From contig CAIYTC010000207.1 of NCBI GenBank assembly GCA_903929005.1, positions 1-38,295 of the forward strand: 38,295 nucleotides of DNA. The letters run 5' to 3'. A program made the translations under genes and the position numbers. This DNA is from an uncultured Dehalococcoidia bacterium. Lineage in GTDB: Bacteria; Chloroflexota; Dehalococcoidia; GIF9; UBA5629. Below, piece after piece: positions 22,244-30,674 of this stretch (the first letter of the stretch is position 1; the number at the start of each line of letters is the position of its first letter). The notes below the pieces were generated by a model, which was not told the origin of the DNA, did not search any database, and saw only the letters and a list, made by a program, of their open reading frames with translations.

Positions 22244-24184
22244 ATGTCTAATATCGATATCGATGCCCCGGGCAGCAACCAGTTATTTATCGGCAATGAA
22301 GCCATGGCGCGGGGGGCGCTGGAAGCGGGCGTCGGCTGGGCATCGGCTTATCCCGGAACACCATCGTCGGAGATCCTCAGCAGCCTGGCTGAGGTAGCCA
22401 AGAAACGCGATATTTACGTGGAGTGGTCGGTCAATGAGAAGGTTGCCATTGAAGCGGGGGCAGCCGCGTCGTTTGCCGGCCTACGCTCGCTGGTCGCCAT
22501 GAAGATGAATGGCCTCAACGTGGTTATCGACTTCCTTTCAACCATAATTCTCAGCGGCATCGGCAAGAAGGGCCTGGTCCTGATGGTAGGCGATGATCCT
22601 GCTGCCCATTCCAGCTCCAACGAGACCGATTCGCGTCCCGTCTCAAAGTGGCTGGACATACCGCTGGTTGAGCCCGGCGATTTCCAGGAAGCCAAGGACA
22701 TGATGCCCTACCTGTACGATATCAGCGAGGAATTCGGCACCATCTGCATCCTGCGCAGTGTAACCAGGGTTGCCCATGCCAGGGGCAATATCAGGCTGGG
22801 TGAAATTCCCAAAGTCGTGCATAAAGCGCGCTTTGAGCAGTACTATGATCCCGCCGCGCCCATGCCCACCCCCATCATGTGCATACCCAGTTCCTTCCGG
22901 CACATGTTCCAGCATGTACGCATCGACAAAATCAGGGAGAAATTCGAGACCTCCCCCTACAATAAATATGTCGGCCCTGAAAAACCCGACCTGCTGATCG
23001 TCACCGCCGGTTCGGGCTGGCTATATTCGCAGGACGCCGTAAACGCGCTCAAGGCCGAGGACCGCATTGGCATTTTGAAGCTGGGCACCCTGTGGCCGCT
23101 GCCCGAGAAATTGGTCAAGAGCTGCCTTTCTAAAGCGGACAAGGTCCTTTTCATCGAAGAGACCGACCCCTTCCTGGAGGGCGTCATCATGGAATTCGCC
23201 GCCGGTTTCTCGCCCGAGAGCAAGCGCAACCTGTTCTATGGCAATCACACGCGGCACCTCAATTCCTTCGGCGAGCTGACGCCCGATGCCGTGATCAAGG
23301 CCATCACCGGAGTGCTGGATATCAAGTACCAACCGCGCGACGCAGAATACATGAAAAAAGTTGAGTCCGTGCCGCAGCAGTACGTCATGGACCGGCTGCT
23401 GACCTTTTGTCCCGGCTGCCCGCACCGGGCCTCTTTCTGGGCCATCAAGGACGCGCTGGCCATGGATGGGCGTCACGGCTTCGTCACGGGTGACATCGGC
23501 TGCTATACCATGGCGTTGGGTCCCGCGGGGTTCTTCCAAACGCGGACGCACCAGTGCATGGGCGCAGGGGCCGGGTTGGCCAACGGCTTCGGCCAGTTGC
23601 GCCGGTTCGGTTTTGACCAGCCGGTGGTTTCAGTGGTGGGCGATTCCACTTTCTACCATTCCATCATCCCCGCTCTGGTGAATGGAGTGCACAACCATTC
23701 CGACTTCACATTGGTCATACTGGATAATGGCGCGACAGCCATGACCGGTTTTCAGCCGCACCCGGGCACCGGGCTTACCGCCATGGGAGAACCTGCACAG
23801 CAGATAAGCATGGAAAATATCTGCCGCGCCATCGGCGCGCGGGTGGAGGTGTGCGACCCGTTCGATTTGAAAAACACCACCCGCACCATGCTCGACCTCA
23901 TCGAGCAGAAAGAAGGCGCCAGGGTTGCCATCATGCGCCGCACCTGTGAATTGGTCAGGCAGAAGAAAGAAGAGAAGCCTTACAAAATGAAAATAGATCC
24001 GGAGAAGTGCCTGGGTGAGGATTGCGGGTGCAACAGGCTGTGTACCCGGGTTTTCCGCTGCCCGGGATTGATCTGGGATCCTGTAGCCGGCAAAACAAAG
24101 ATCGACGAGGTGATTTGTAACGAGTGTGGCGTCTGCGCCGATATCTGCCCTGAGGGCGCCATCACCAAGGAGGCGGTAGCATGA
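22244..24184 (+). CDS. iorA: Indolepyruvate:ferredoxin oxidoreductase, alpha subunit
   Basis: A 646-aa TPP enzyme that oxidatively decarboxylates aryl-pyruvates (from Trp, Phe, Tyr) to aryl-acetyl-CoA with ferredoxin. The N-terminal pyrimidine domain begins with GNEAMARGALEAGVGWASAY. The TPP domain contains FCPGCPHRASF, GDIGCYTMALGP, and GDSTFYHS followed by LDNGATAMTGFQPHPGTG. The C-terminus carries two cluster motifs. The last is regular (CNECGVCADICP); the first is irregular, C-x4-C-x-C-x3-C-x5-CP. Full family length. AGGAGG of its ribosome-binding site lies in the end of the FrhB-like gene, and its stop overlaps iorB (ATGA). Confidence 0.93.
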   Translation: MSNIDIDAPGSNQLFIGNEAMARGALEAGVGWASAYPGTPSSEILSSLAEVAKKRDIYVEWSVNEKVAIEAGAAASFAGLRSLVAMKMNGLNVVIDFLSTIILSGIGKKGLVLMVGDDPAAHSSSNETDSRPVSKWLDIPLVEPGDFQEAKDMMPYLYDISEEFGTICILRSVTRVAHARGNIRLGEIPKVVHKARFEQYYDPAAPMPTPIMCIPSSFRHMFQHVRIDKIREKFETSPYNKYVGPEKPDLLIVTAGSGWLYSQDAVNALKAEDRIGILKLGTLWPLPEKLVKSCLSKADKVLFIEETDPFLEGVIMEFAAGFSPESKRNLFYGNHTRHLNSFGELTPDAVIKAITGVLDIKYQPRDAEYMKKVESVPQQYVMDRLLTFCPGCPHRASFWAIKDALAMDGRHGFVTGDIGCYTMALGPAGFFQTRTHQCMGAGAGLANGFGQLRRFGFDQPVVSVVGDSTFYHSIIPALVNGVHNHSDFTLVILDNGATAMTGFQPHPGTGLTAMGEPAQQISMENICRAIGARVEVCDPFDLKNTTRTMLDLIEQKEGARVAIMRRTCELVRQKKEEKPYKMKIDPEKCLGEDCGCNRLCTRVFRCPGLIWDPVAGKTKIDEVICNECGVCADICPEGAITKEAVA

Positions 24185-24795
24185 ACAAGCTTGCCAAAGA
24201 CCCCATCAATGTAGTCGTGGCTGGTGTCGGTGGCCAGGGCAACGTCATGGTCACGCTCGTGCTCGGTAATACCCTGGTGCACGACGGTTATTTTGTCACC
24301 ATCGGTGAGACCTACGGCGCGTCGCAGCGGGGCGGTTCAGTCATGAGCCACCTGAAAATATCGGCCGAGAAGCAGTACAGTCCGCTCATACCGGAGGGCC
24401 AGGCTGACATAGTGCTGGGCATGGAGCCGGTGGAGACGCTGAGGGTGCTCAAGTCCTACGGCAATCAGAATGTGGTCACCGTGCTCAACCCCCGTCCCAT
24501 CCACCCTGTTGATTTCACCGGCTCGGGGGCCGGCTATCCGGATATGGAGTCGCTGCTGGCGCAGGTAGCCGGCATGTCGGCCAAAACCTACGTAGTGGAG
24601 GCCACCGGGGAGGCGCAGAAGCTGGGCAATCCCATGCTGGCCAACATGATCCTGATCGGTGCGCTCATCCAGACCGGCCTGGTCACCATCAGCCGGGAGG
24701 CCATCGAAAAAACCATCAGGGACATGTTCCCCAAAGCTGTCAAGGAGAATATCGCTGCGCTGAGCAAGGGCAGGGAGCTGGCAGCCGGGCAGTAA
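24181..24795 (+). CDS. iorB: Indolepyruvate:ferredoxin oxidoreductase, beta subunit
   Basis: A 204-aa gamma-domain subunit that pairs with IorA. Marks are VVVAGVGGQGNVMVTLVLG and ETYGASQRGGSVMSHLK, and NPMLANMILIGAL in the C-terminal half. The ATG overlaps the iorA stop by 4 bp, so equal translation of the two subunits is expected. The gene is convergent with ridA, 25 nt away. Confidence 0.92.
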   Translation: MNKLAKDPINVVVAGVGGQGNVMVTLVLGNTLVHDGYFVTIGETYGASQRGGSVMSHLKISAEKQYSPLIPEGQADIVLGMEPVETLRVLKSYGNQNVVTVLNPRPIHPVDFTGSGAGYPDMESLLAQVAGMSAKTYVVEATGEAQKLGNPMLANMILIGALIQTGLVTISREAIEKTIRDMFPKAVKENIAALSKGRELAAGQ

Positions 24796-24820
24796 TTGCC
24801 TCGGGTTGAGACGCAGGGTA

Positions 24821-25198
24821 CTATTTTACTGCGATGACCTCGATTTCAACCGGTGAACCGCCCGGGATTTCCTTTACCGCTATACAGGTGCGCGCCGGAG
24901 GGTTAACGGGGAAAAAGGCTTGGTATACCTCGTTCATGGCGTTGAAATCGGCCATCTCCCGCAGGTAAACGGTGGCTTTGACTATCTTGTCCATGCCGCT
25001 GCCGATATATTCGAGCGCCCTTTTTATGTTGCTGAGAGCCAGTTCCGTGCCTTTCTTAACGTCATCGGTGATACTGATACCCTTCTCGACGTCGATCGGG
25101 GTCATGCCTGAGACGAAATAAAAGCCGTTGGCCTCAATGATATGGGAATAGGGGCCGCCCTTGATGAGAAAATCGAAATCGTGAACCTTCTTGTCCAT
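24821..25198 (-). CDS. RidA-family enamine/imine deaminase
   Basis: A 125-aa Rid-family protein. The substrate arginine is in PARTCIAVKEIPGG (residues ~101-114), the typical active-site Arg that binds the 2-iminoacid carboxylate. The family removes reactive enamines made by PLP enzymes, yielding 2-oxoacids and ammonia. AGGAGG lies 5 nt before the ATG, and a consensus promoter is at 25231-25259. Location next to iorAB suggests that it feeds or protects 2-oxoacid metabolism. Rid subgroups differ in substrate, and I cannot tell RidA proper from Rid2-7. Confidence 0.9.
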   Translation of the reverse strand: MDKKVHDFDFLIKGGPYSHIIEANGFYFVSGMTPIDVEKGISITDDVKKGTELALSNIKRALEYIGSGMDKIVKATVYLREMADFNAMNEVYQAFFPVNPPARTCIAVKEIPGGSPVEIEVIAVK

Positions 25199-25230
25199 AC
25201 AACCTCCTCGTTGTCAGAGCTTTTTAGGGT

Positions 25231-25259
25231 ATTTAACAGCACATGTCCCATATTGTCAA
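25231..25259 (-). promoter_or_regulatory. Promoter of the ridA-family gene
   Basis: On the minus strand TTGACA (25259-25254), exactly 17 nt, then TTAAAT (25236-25231). Predicted start near 25224 leaves a leader of about 26 nt. Confidence 0.65.
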
Positions 25260-25348
25260 CAGGTAAAGCAGGGTTTGGCGCTGCCATTTTTGCTGTACAA
25301 TATACATGGCCCGTTTCAAATAATACCTGAGAATAAAGGAGGCCGCAG

Positions 25349-26452
25349 ATGACTAAGCCGGCAGACCCTATTGAAGTATATGCGAAGCTGAAGGCGCGTA
25401 TTGACGAGAACAAATTTCCCATTGAGCCCATCTATTTCGAGTTGGCCAACAAGATTTTCCCCGGGGATAAGGAGATCATGCCGCGCATCATGGCCCGCCT
25501 GGCCAACGCCGAGCAGGCCAGGATAGTGGCGGCGCTGCCCGATCCCGGCCTGCCCGCCGGGTCCGGTAAGACGATGGAGGTATCTGACGCCTTCGCCGCC
25601 GGGCTGGGCATGGATAAGGCCGTGGTCACGAAGCATATCCGTGAGCTTTTTGAGAAGGGCATGCTTTTCCCCACCAAGAAGGGTCCCAACATGGCGCGCA
25701 CCTTCCTGCAGTTGCACGACGCCGCCCTGGGCAACCCCGCCTATGACAGTAGTCTGGGCCGGATTTATTATGACCTGTGGGGTTTTATCGAGGGTCCCAT
25801 GAACAAGCCTGCGCCCAAAGACCTGCGCGCCGACCATACCAGCGAGTTCCGGGTGGTGCCCCGCTGGCCCTCCATAAAGGACGTGCCGGGAGTTCAGCCC
25901 TTTGAGGACGCCCGGGCCATCTTGAAATCGCGTGACCTGATCGCCCTCATGCGCTGCGTCTGCAAGGCGTCGCACACCGATCGCTGGTGCGGCATTCCCG
26001 ACGAGTCGTGTATTACGCTGGACCGCACAGCCCAGTACAACCTGGACAGGAAGACCGGCAGGAAGATATCCGCGGATGAAGCCATATCCATCATCGAGAG
26101 ATACGATAAGTTTGCCACGGTGCACCTCACTGTGAACCAGCGTGAGGTAACCCAGCTTCTCTGCAACTGCCACTACTGTTGCTGCCTGGCCATCAAGTTC
26201 GCAGAGAAGAGCCGCTTTATCTCGGAGGTCGATGCTGAAAAGTGCAAGGGCTGCATGGTCTGCGTGGAGAGGTGCCAGTTCCAGGCCAACTCCATGAAAA
26301 AGTACGACGGGATCGAGGGCGAAAAAGCCTTCTCCGACCCGGAGGTATGCCGTGGCTGCGGGAGCTGTGTGATCACCTGCAAGTCGGGCGCCAGGACCAT
26401 GAAGCTGGTGCGTCCGCTTGAGCATGTGCCGGAGGCGCTCAGCATCTACTAA
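25349..26452 (+). CDS. Seventeen-cysteine Fe-S protein with C-terminal dicluster ferredoxin domain
   Basis: A 367-aa protein in three parts. Residues ~75-125 resemble a winged helix (a DNA-binding fold that can also be structural). Residues 203-279 carry C203, C205, C214 and C221, then a dense C272, C274, C277, C278, C279. Residues 299-344 form a dicluster ferredoxin with C299-x2-C-x2-C-x3-C and C334-x2-C-x2-C-x3-C. I recognise the architecture from unnamed ferredoxin-family proteins of strict anaerobes but know no function. GGAGG precedes the ATG. It lies 43 nt upstream of the CooC-like gene, and the two probably work together. Confidence 0.8.
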   Translation: MTKPADPIEVYAKLKARIDENKFPIEPIYFELANKIFPGDKEIMPRIMARLANAEQARIVAALPDPGLPAGSGKTMEVSDAFAAGLGMDKAVVTKHIRELFEKGMLFPTKKGPNMARTFLQLHDAALGNPAYDSSLGRIYYDLWGFIEGPMNKPAPKDLRADHTSEFRVVPRWPSIKDVPGVQPFEDARAILKSRDLIALMRCVCKASHTDRWCGIPDESCITLDRTAQYNLDRKTGRKISADEAISIIERYDKFATVHLTVNQREVTQLLCNCHYCCCLAIKFAEKSRFISEVDAEKCKGCMVCVERCQFQANSMKKYDGIEGEKAFSDPEVCRGCGSCVITCKSGARTMKLVRPLEHVPEALSIY

Positions 26453-26495
26453 CTTTCGCTGGCCCGGGACGGCCTGCCGGAACGGGACATTTGAG

Positions 26496-27386
26496 ATGGG
26501 ACTTTTCCATTGCCCACTGGGGGCGCCGTATTATGACGACGATGCCTGCATCGATTGCGGGCTGTGTTACGCCACAACGTCCCAAGAGAAGGTGGGCGCC
26601 TCCAGGAAGATCAAGGAATATATGAAAGCGCATGCTGCCCGCACATCCGCCGTGAGCAAGGTCGCCGTTTGCGGCAAGGGAGGGTCGGGAAAGACGACCG
26701 CCGTTGCGCTGCTCACGCTGGCGCTCAAAGAGGCCGGGCGCAGCGTGATAGTCATCGACGCCGATGAGTCAAATCCCGGCCTGGGCAGGATGCTGGGGAT
26801 CGAGGGCGAGCCGCAGCCGCTCAGCGATTTATTCCGCGAAGATGGGCTGTTCTCAGAGCGTGAGCGGTTTGGCATGGACGATATCCCACCGGGATTCGTA
26901 TCGGCTGTGGACGGCCTACGGTTTATGGCGGTGGGCAAGATACGCGACCCCTTCCAGGGCTGCGCCTGCTCGCTGGCGGAGTCGGCCAGGCAGATAGTTG
27001 AAAAGCTCGACCTGAAAGAGGGCGAGGTGCTGATTTTGGACATGGAAGCCGGGGTTGAGAGCTTTGGACGGGGAGTGGAACGTCATGCTGATACAATACT
27101 AATTGTGGTTGAGCCGTCGTTCGAGTCGATTGCTGTTGCCGGACGGATTGCCCGGATGGCGCAGGGCATGGGAATCGGCCGGGTGGGCGCAATCCTCAAT
27201 AAGGTCGCCTCTGATACCCTGGCCTCCCGCACTACACAGGAATTGGAGAAACAGGGCGTGAAAGTATTCGGTGTTATAAATTACAGCCAGGAACTGGCCG
27301 AGGCTGCCTTCGAGGGCAAGCCGGTGAAAGACGGGGTGGCGGTCAAGGAAGCCGGGACCATTATTGCAGCAATGCAGGGATGGTAA
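26496..27386 (+). CDS. CooC-like P-loop ATPase with N-terminal Fe-S motif
   Basis: A 296-aa MinD/ParA-class ATPase. The deviant Walker A is GKGGSGKTT (residues 60-68), followed by VIVIDADESNPGLGRMLG. A CXC motif (Cys156 and Cys158 in GCACSLAESA) matches the metal-binding dimer motif of CooC nickel chaperones, as I recall it. The N-terminus adds C6, C18, C21 and C24, including CIDCGLC, a partial ferredoxin motif not usual in CooC. Start at 26496 is preferred over the upstream in-frame ATG at 26418, which lies inside the previous gene; its ribosome-binding site is weak. A role in inserting metal or activating a metalloenzyme is likely, but no CODH or other client is in this window. Confidence 0.82.
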   Translation: MGLFHCPLGAPYYDDDACIDCGLCYATTSQEKVGASRKIKEYMKAHAARTSAVSKVAVCGKGGSGKTTAVALLTLALKEAGRSVIVIDADESNPGLGRMLGIEGEPQPLSDLFREDGLFSERERFGMDDIPPGFVSAVDGLRFMAVGKIRDPFQGCACSLAESARQIVEKLDLKEGEVLILDMEAGVESFGRGVERHADTILIVVEPSFESIAVAGRIARMAQGMGIGRVGAILNKVASDTLASRTTQELEKQGVKVFGVINYSQELAEAAFEGKPVKDGVAVKEAGTIIAAMQGW

Positions 27387-27578
27387 GGACGGCCTGGTGC
27401 GGTAGCGTGGGATTTGCCCACTTGGCCTGCATTCCCAGCGGAGAAAAGGTCTTTGAGGCATATGCGGAGCATAAAACACCAGCAGCCTACCGGGTCTTCT
27501 GGCATTACGGTCCATCGAGTGGCATGATCACGATCATTGCCATCACCTCTCACCCGTAGTCACGGCCCGCTACACCAC

Positions 27579-27606
27579 TTGACAAATAGCACGGATGTTC
27601 TATAAC
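27579..27606 (+). promoter_or_regulatory. Promoter of recN
   Basis: TTGACA (27579-27584), 16 nt, TATAAC (27601-27606). Predicted start near 27613 falls at the edge of an AGTAC...TGT element (27612-27622) that may be a LexA-type operator. Positions 27387-27578, upstream, show only a short hairpin without a T-tract. Confidence 0.72.
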
Positions 27607-27654
27607 ATATTAGTACACTTGTGTTAAGTTGAGTAAATATACAGGAGGCGTCTG

Positions 27655-29397
27655 ATGTTAGGTGAATTGCATATCAAGAATTTTGCTGTGATCAGGGATC
27701 TGGCCATGAATTTTGTGCCCGGCTTAAATGTAATCAGCGGTGAGGAGGGCACGGGGAAGTCGCTGTTGGTTGATGCTTTAAGCCTGTTGATGGGGGCACG
27801 TGCGCCATCGGGATTGATACGCAGCGGGACGAAGTCGGCACGCGTTGAAGCTATCTTCTGGCCGGCTGACGCCACGGTGAGCAATATAAAAGGGATTCTT
27901 GAGGAAAATGGTATCGAACCAGAAGTAAACGGGATGGTGCTGGTCACACGGGACTTTCAAGACGGCGGCAAAAGTGTGGCCAGGGTAAACAACCGGGCGG
28001 TGCCGTTATCTTTATTGCGTCAGCTTGGTAAGAATCTGGTCGATATCCACGGGCAAATGGAATATCTTTCCCTGCACGATTCCGCTAACCAGTTGAAACT
28101 GGTGGATGTGTACGGAAACCTGCTGGATATGCGCAGGGAGATGAAGATACTTGTAGATAAACTGAGGGACAGGGAAAAAGAGCTGGCTGCCGTGCAGAAT
28201 GTTATCAGGGAAGGCTATGTAGATTTGCTGCAATACCAGGTTGAAGAGATCGACCGCGCCCGCTTGGAAGAGGTTGATGAGGAGCAGCTACATCATGAGA
28301 GGGATATTTTGCGTCGGGCGGGAGCCATAAGCGGGGGTTGCCTGGAGGCGTATACAAGCCTGTTTGGAGATGACAGGTCGGCGTCTGTATCAATCCATAA
28401 AACACTGACGTGCCTGAGGGGGATCAGCTCTGTAGACAGCCATATTGCCGCATGCAGGGAAAAGCTGGAAAATGACCTGGCCAGCATTGAGGAGACGGCC
28501 AGGGAACTGCGGGAATACTCGGAAAAAATCGAAAACAGCGGGGAGAAACTCGAAGAAATCGAGCACAGGATCGACGCCCTGGATACGCTGAAGAGGAAGT
28601 ACGGCAACAGCCTCGAGGCTATAATAGCATTCCGCGATAAGACAAAGGCTGAAATTGATGCGTTACAGGACCGGCAGGAGTTGAAAGCCAGGCTGGAAGC
28701 GGAAAGGCAGGAGTTGAAAACAGAGGCAGGCAAGAAAGCAGAAGGACTCTCCCTGGCCAGGAGGCATGCGGCTGAACAACTGGTGAGGCTGGTGAATGGC
28801 GAGCTATCCGACCTGGGCCTCGATTGGGCTAAATTTGATATTTCGCTTTCACGCCGGGAGGATGAAGGTGGCCTGGCTATTACCGGTGGTAAATCCTACG
28901 CATATACAGCCGACGGCATAGACCGGCTGGAGTTCCAGGTGGCGACCAACCCCGGTGAACCGATGAGGCCGATGGCCGCCATAGCCTCGGGCGGCGAGAC
29001 CAGCCGGATTGTGCTGGCGGTGAAAAGCGCGCTTAAAATAGCCGATCCCATACCAACGCTGGTTTTTGACGAAATAGACATGGGGGTTGGCGGACGCAGC
29101 GCTGACTCGGTGGGCAGGAAGCTGGCTACACTGGCTAATTTTCACCAGGTGCTGTGCATAACGCATCTGCCGCAAATAGCCTGCTTCGGCGACACGCATT
29201 TTAAGCTGGTCAAAGATATAGAATCGGGCCGGGCTTCCAGCAGGGTGCAGTTGATAGATGGCCAGGACAGGTTGAAAGAACTGGCTGCTATGCTGGGATC
29301 CGAACGTAACGGCAACGTGATGTTAAAGGGCGCCGAGGCGCTGGTGAAAAATGCTGAAAAATGGAAGAACGGCGCCAGGGAACTGGTAGCTGCCTGA
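27655..29397 (+). CDS. recN: DNA repair protein RecN
   Basis: A 580-aa SMC-like ATPase of double-strand-break repair. The N-terminal Walker A is GEEGTGKS (residues 29-36), where most RecN proteins read GETGAGKS. A long central coiled coil spans about residues 160-375. The C-terminal half holds the ABC signature ASGGETSRI and Walker B VFDEIDMGVGG. An AGGAGG site lies 7 nt before the ATG. Its own promoter with a possible SOS operator suggests damage induction. The gene converges with the alcohol dehydrogenase gene, 24 nt away. Confidence 0.97.
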   Translation: MLGELHIKNFAVIRDLAMNFVPGLNVISGEEGTGKSLLVDALSLLMGARAPSGLIRSGTKSARVEAIFWPADATVSNIKGILEENGIEPEVNGMVLVTRDFQDGGKSVARVNNRAVPLSLLRQLGKNLVDIHGQMEYLSLHDSANQLKLVDVYGNLLDMRREMKILVDKLRDREKELAAVQNVIREGYVDLLQYQVEEIDRARLEEVDEEQLHHERDILRRAGAISGGCLEAYTSLFGDDRSASVSIHKTLTCLRGISSVDSHIAACREKLENDLASIEETARELREYSEKIENSGEKLEEIEHRIDALDTLKRKYGNSLEAIIAFRDKTKAEIDALQDRQELKARLEAERQELKTEAGKKAEGLSLARRHAAEQLVRLVNGELSDLGLDWAKFDISLSRREDEGGLAITGGKSYAYTADGIDRLEFQVATNPGEPMRPMAAIASGGETSRIVLAVKSALKIADPIPTLVFDEIDMGVGGRSADSVGRKLATLANFHQVLCITHLPQIACFGDTHFKLVKDIESGRASSRVQLIDGQDRLKELAAMLGSERNGNVMLKGAEALVKNAEKWKNGARELVAA

Positions 29398-29421
29398 TAC
29401 TGAGTTTAGCGCATCCGGCCT

Positions 29422-30564
29422 TTAGAACGATTTCTGATAGATAGCTATAATGGCTGCCCTGTCCAGCGGCCTGGGGTTGAATTTAACCCAGGGAGCGGTT
29501 TTGAGGGCGTTAGCGGCCAGCTTTTCGAAGTCTGCCTCCTTTACACCAAGGCTGCGCAGCTTGATATGCATATTGACTTTCTTTAACCATTTTTCTGTGG
29601 CTGCCAGGCCGTCAGCTTCAGCAAAAACGTTCTTTCCCAGCAGTTTGACGCGTTCTTCACGGGCGGGCAGGGTGTACCCCATCCATTCAATCAGCAGCGA
29701 AGCCAGGCCGTCACCGTGGGCTATGTCATACTCCGCGCTCAACGGGTGCTGCATGCCGTGCAGCGTCATAACGCCGGTTCCACCGCCCAGGCCGGCGAAC
29801 TGTGAACAGGCTATGGTGCTGGCCCAGCTTAGATTGGAGCGGTGCCGGATGTCCCCCAGATTGGCCAGCACTGCCGGAAGTGACTCCACCACTGTACGCA
29901 TGGATGACTCGCGCAGGGAATCATTGATAAGTGTGGATTCATGGGCAGTAATATAGCTTTCAACCAGGTGGCAGAAAATATCCACACCGCCCTGGGCGGT
30001 AGGCTTGGCTGGCAACGTGAGGGTGAGCGCGGGGTCAACTATTGATACTGCCGGGTACATCGAAGCTTGCATCAGCACCACTTTTTCGTGGCTGTCCCAG
30101 TTGGTGAATACAGCACCGTTGTTAGCTTCAGATCCGCTGGCTGCCACCGTAGGGACGAGTATAATTGGCAGTGCCCTGGTTTTACCGCTTACCTTGCCCT
30201 CGTAGTGGGCAAAGATCGGGTCGCTGCCGGCGGCTGCCAGTGCTATGCATTTGGCAGCATCCATGGCGCTGCCGCCGCCCAGGCCAATCACCACCTGCAC
30301 GCTATTCTCCCTGGCTACCCGGGCGCCTGCATCGATGGTGGAAGCGCGCGGGTTGGGTTCAATCCTGTCAAAAACAATCGATTTGATCCCGTTTTCAGTC
30401 AGGTCGTTGACCACCTTATCAATGACGCCGGTGCCGCGCATGCTTTTCGAACCGCTGACAAGCAGGGCTACCTTTCCCAGCCTGGCTGCTTCTTTGCCGA
30501 GTTGCGCAAGGCTGCCCTGGCCTATGATAAACCTGATGGGTAAATAGAACCTGCTGATTCCCAT
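29422..30564 (-). CDS. Iron-containing alcohol dehydrogenase
   Basis: A 380-aa group III alcohol dehydrogenase. The NAD(P) motif GGGSAMDAAK lies at residues 96-105. Metal ligands are expected in the segment starting GGVDIFCHLVESY and in LHGMQHPLSAEYDIAHGDGLA, which contains the family's His-rich signature. The substrate (simple alcohol, 4-hydroxybutyrate, 1,3-propanediol, lactaldehyde) cannot be told by eye. AGGAGG precedes the ATG. It lies third in a minus-strand run after the CDF transporter and the FAH-family gene, with a 110-nt gap that holds no clear promoter or terminator. Confidence 0.93.
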   Translation of the reverse strand: MGISRFYLPIRFIIGQGSLAQLGKEAARLGKVALLVSGSKSMRGTGVIDKVVNDLTENGIKSIVFDRIEPNPRASTIDAGARVARENSVQVVIGLGGGSAMDAAKCIALAAAGSDPIFAHYEGKVSGKTRALPIILVPTVAASGSEANNGAVFTNWDSHEKVVLMQASMYPAVSIVDPALTLTLPAKPTAQGGVDIFCHLVESYITAHESTLINDSLRESSMRTVVESLPAVLANLGDIRHRSNLSWASTIACSQFAGLGGGTGVMTLHGMQHPLSAEYDIAHGDGLASLLIEWMGYTLPAREERVKLLGKNVFAEADGLAATEKWLKKVNMHIKLRSLGVKEADFEKLAANALKTAPWVKFNPRPLDRAAIIAIYQKSF

Positions 30565-30674
30565 TGTTGCTGCCTCCTGTATTTAATTTTGTTGCCAGGT
30601 AACGGGAACTGTTTAAATGCCTTAAAGGATGATATCAGAAATTACCGTTAATTGAATAGCGATAATATTTGAAT

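Noticed and set aside
25316-26425. A 369-codon open frame antisense to the 17-Cys Fe-S protein
   Set aside because: The plus-strand protein has clear ferredoxin motifs and GGAGG before its start; the antisense translation is His/Gly/Leu-rich without a recognisable domain.
27407-27421. Hairpin GTGGG/CCCAC after the CooC-like gene as a terminator
   Set aside because: A 5-bp stem followed by only two T; too weak to call.
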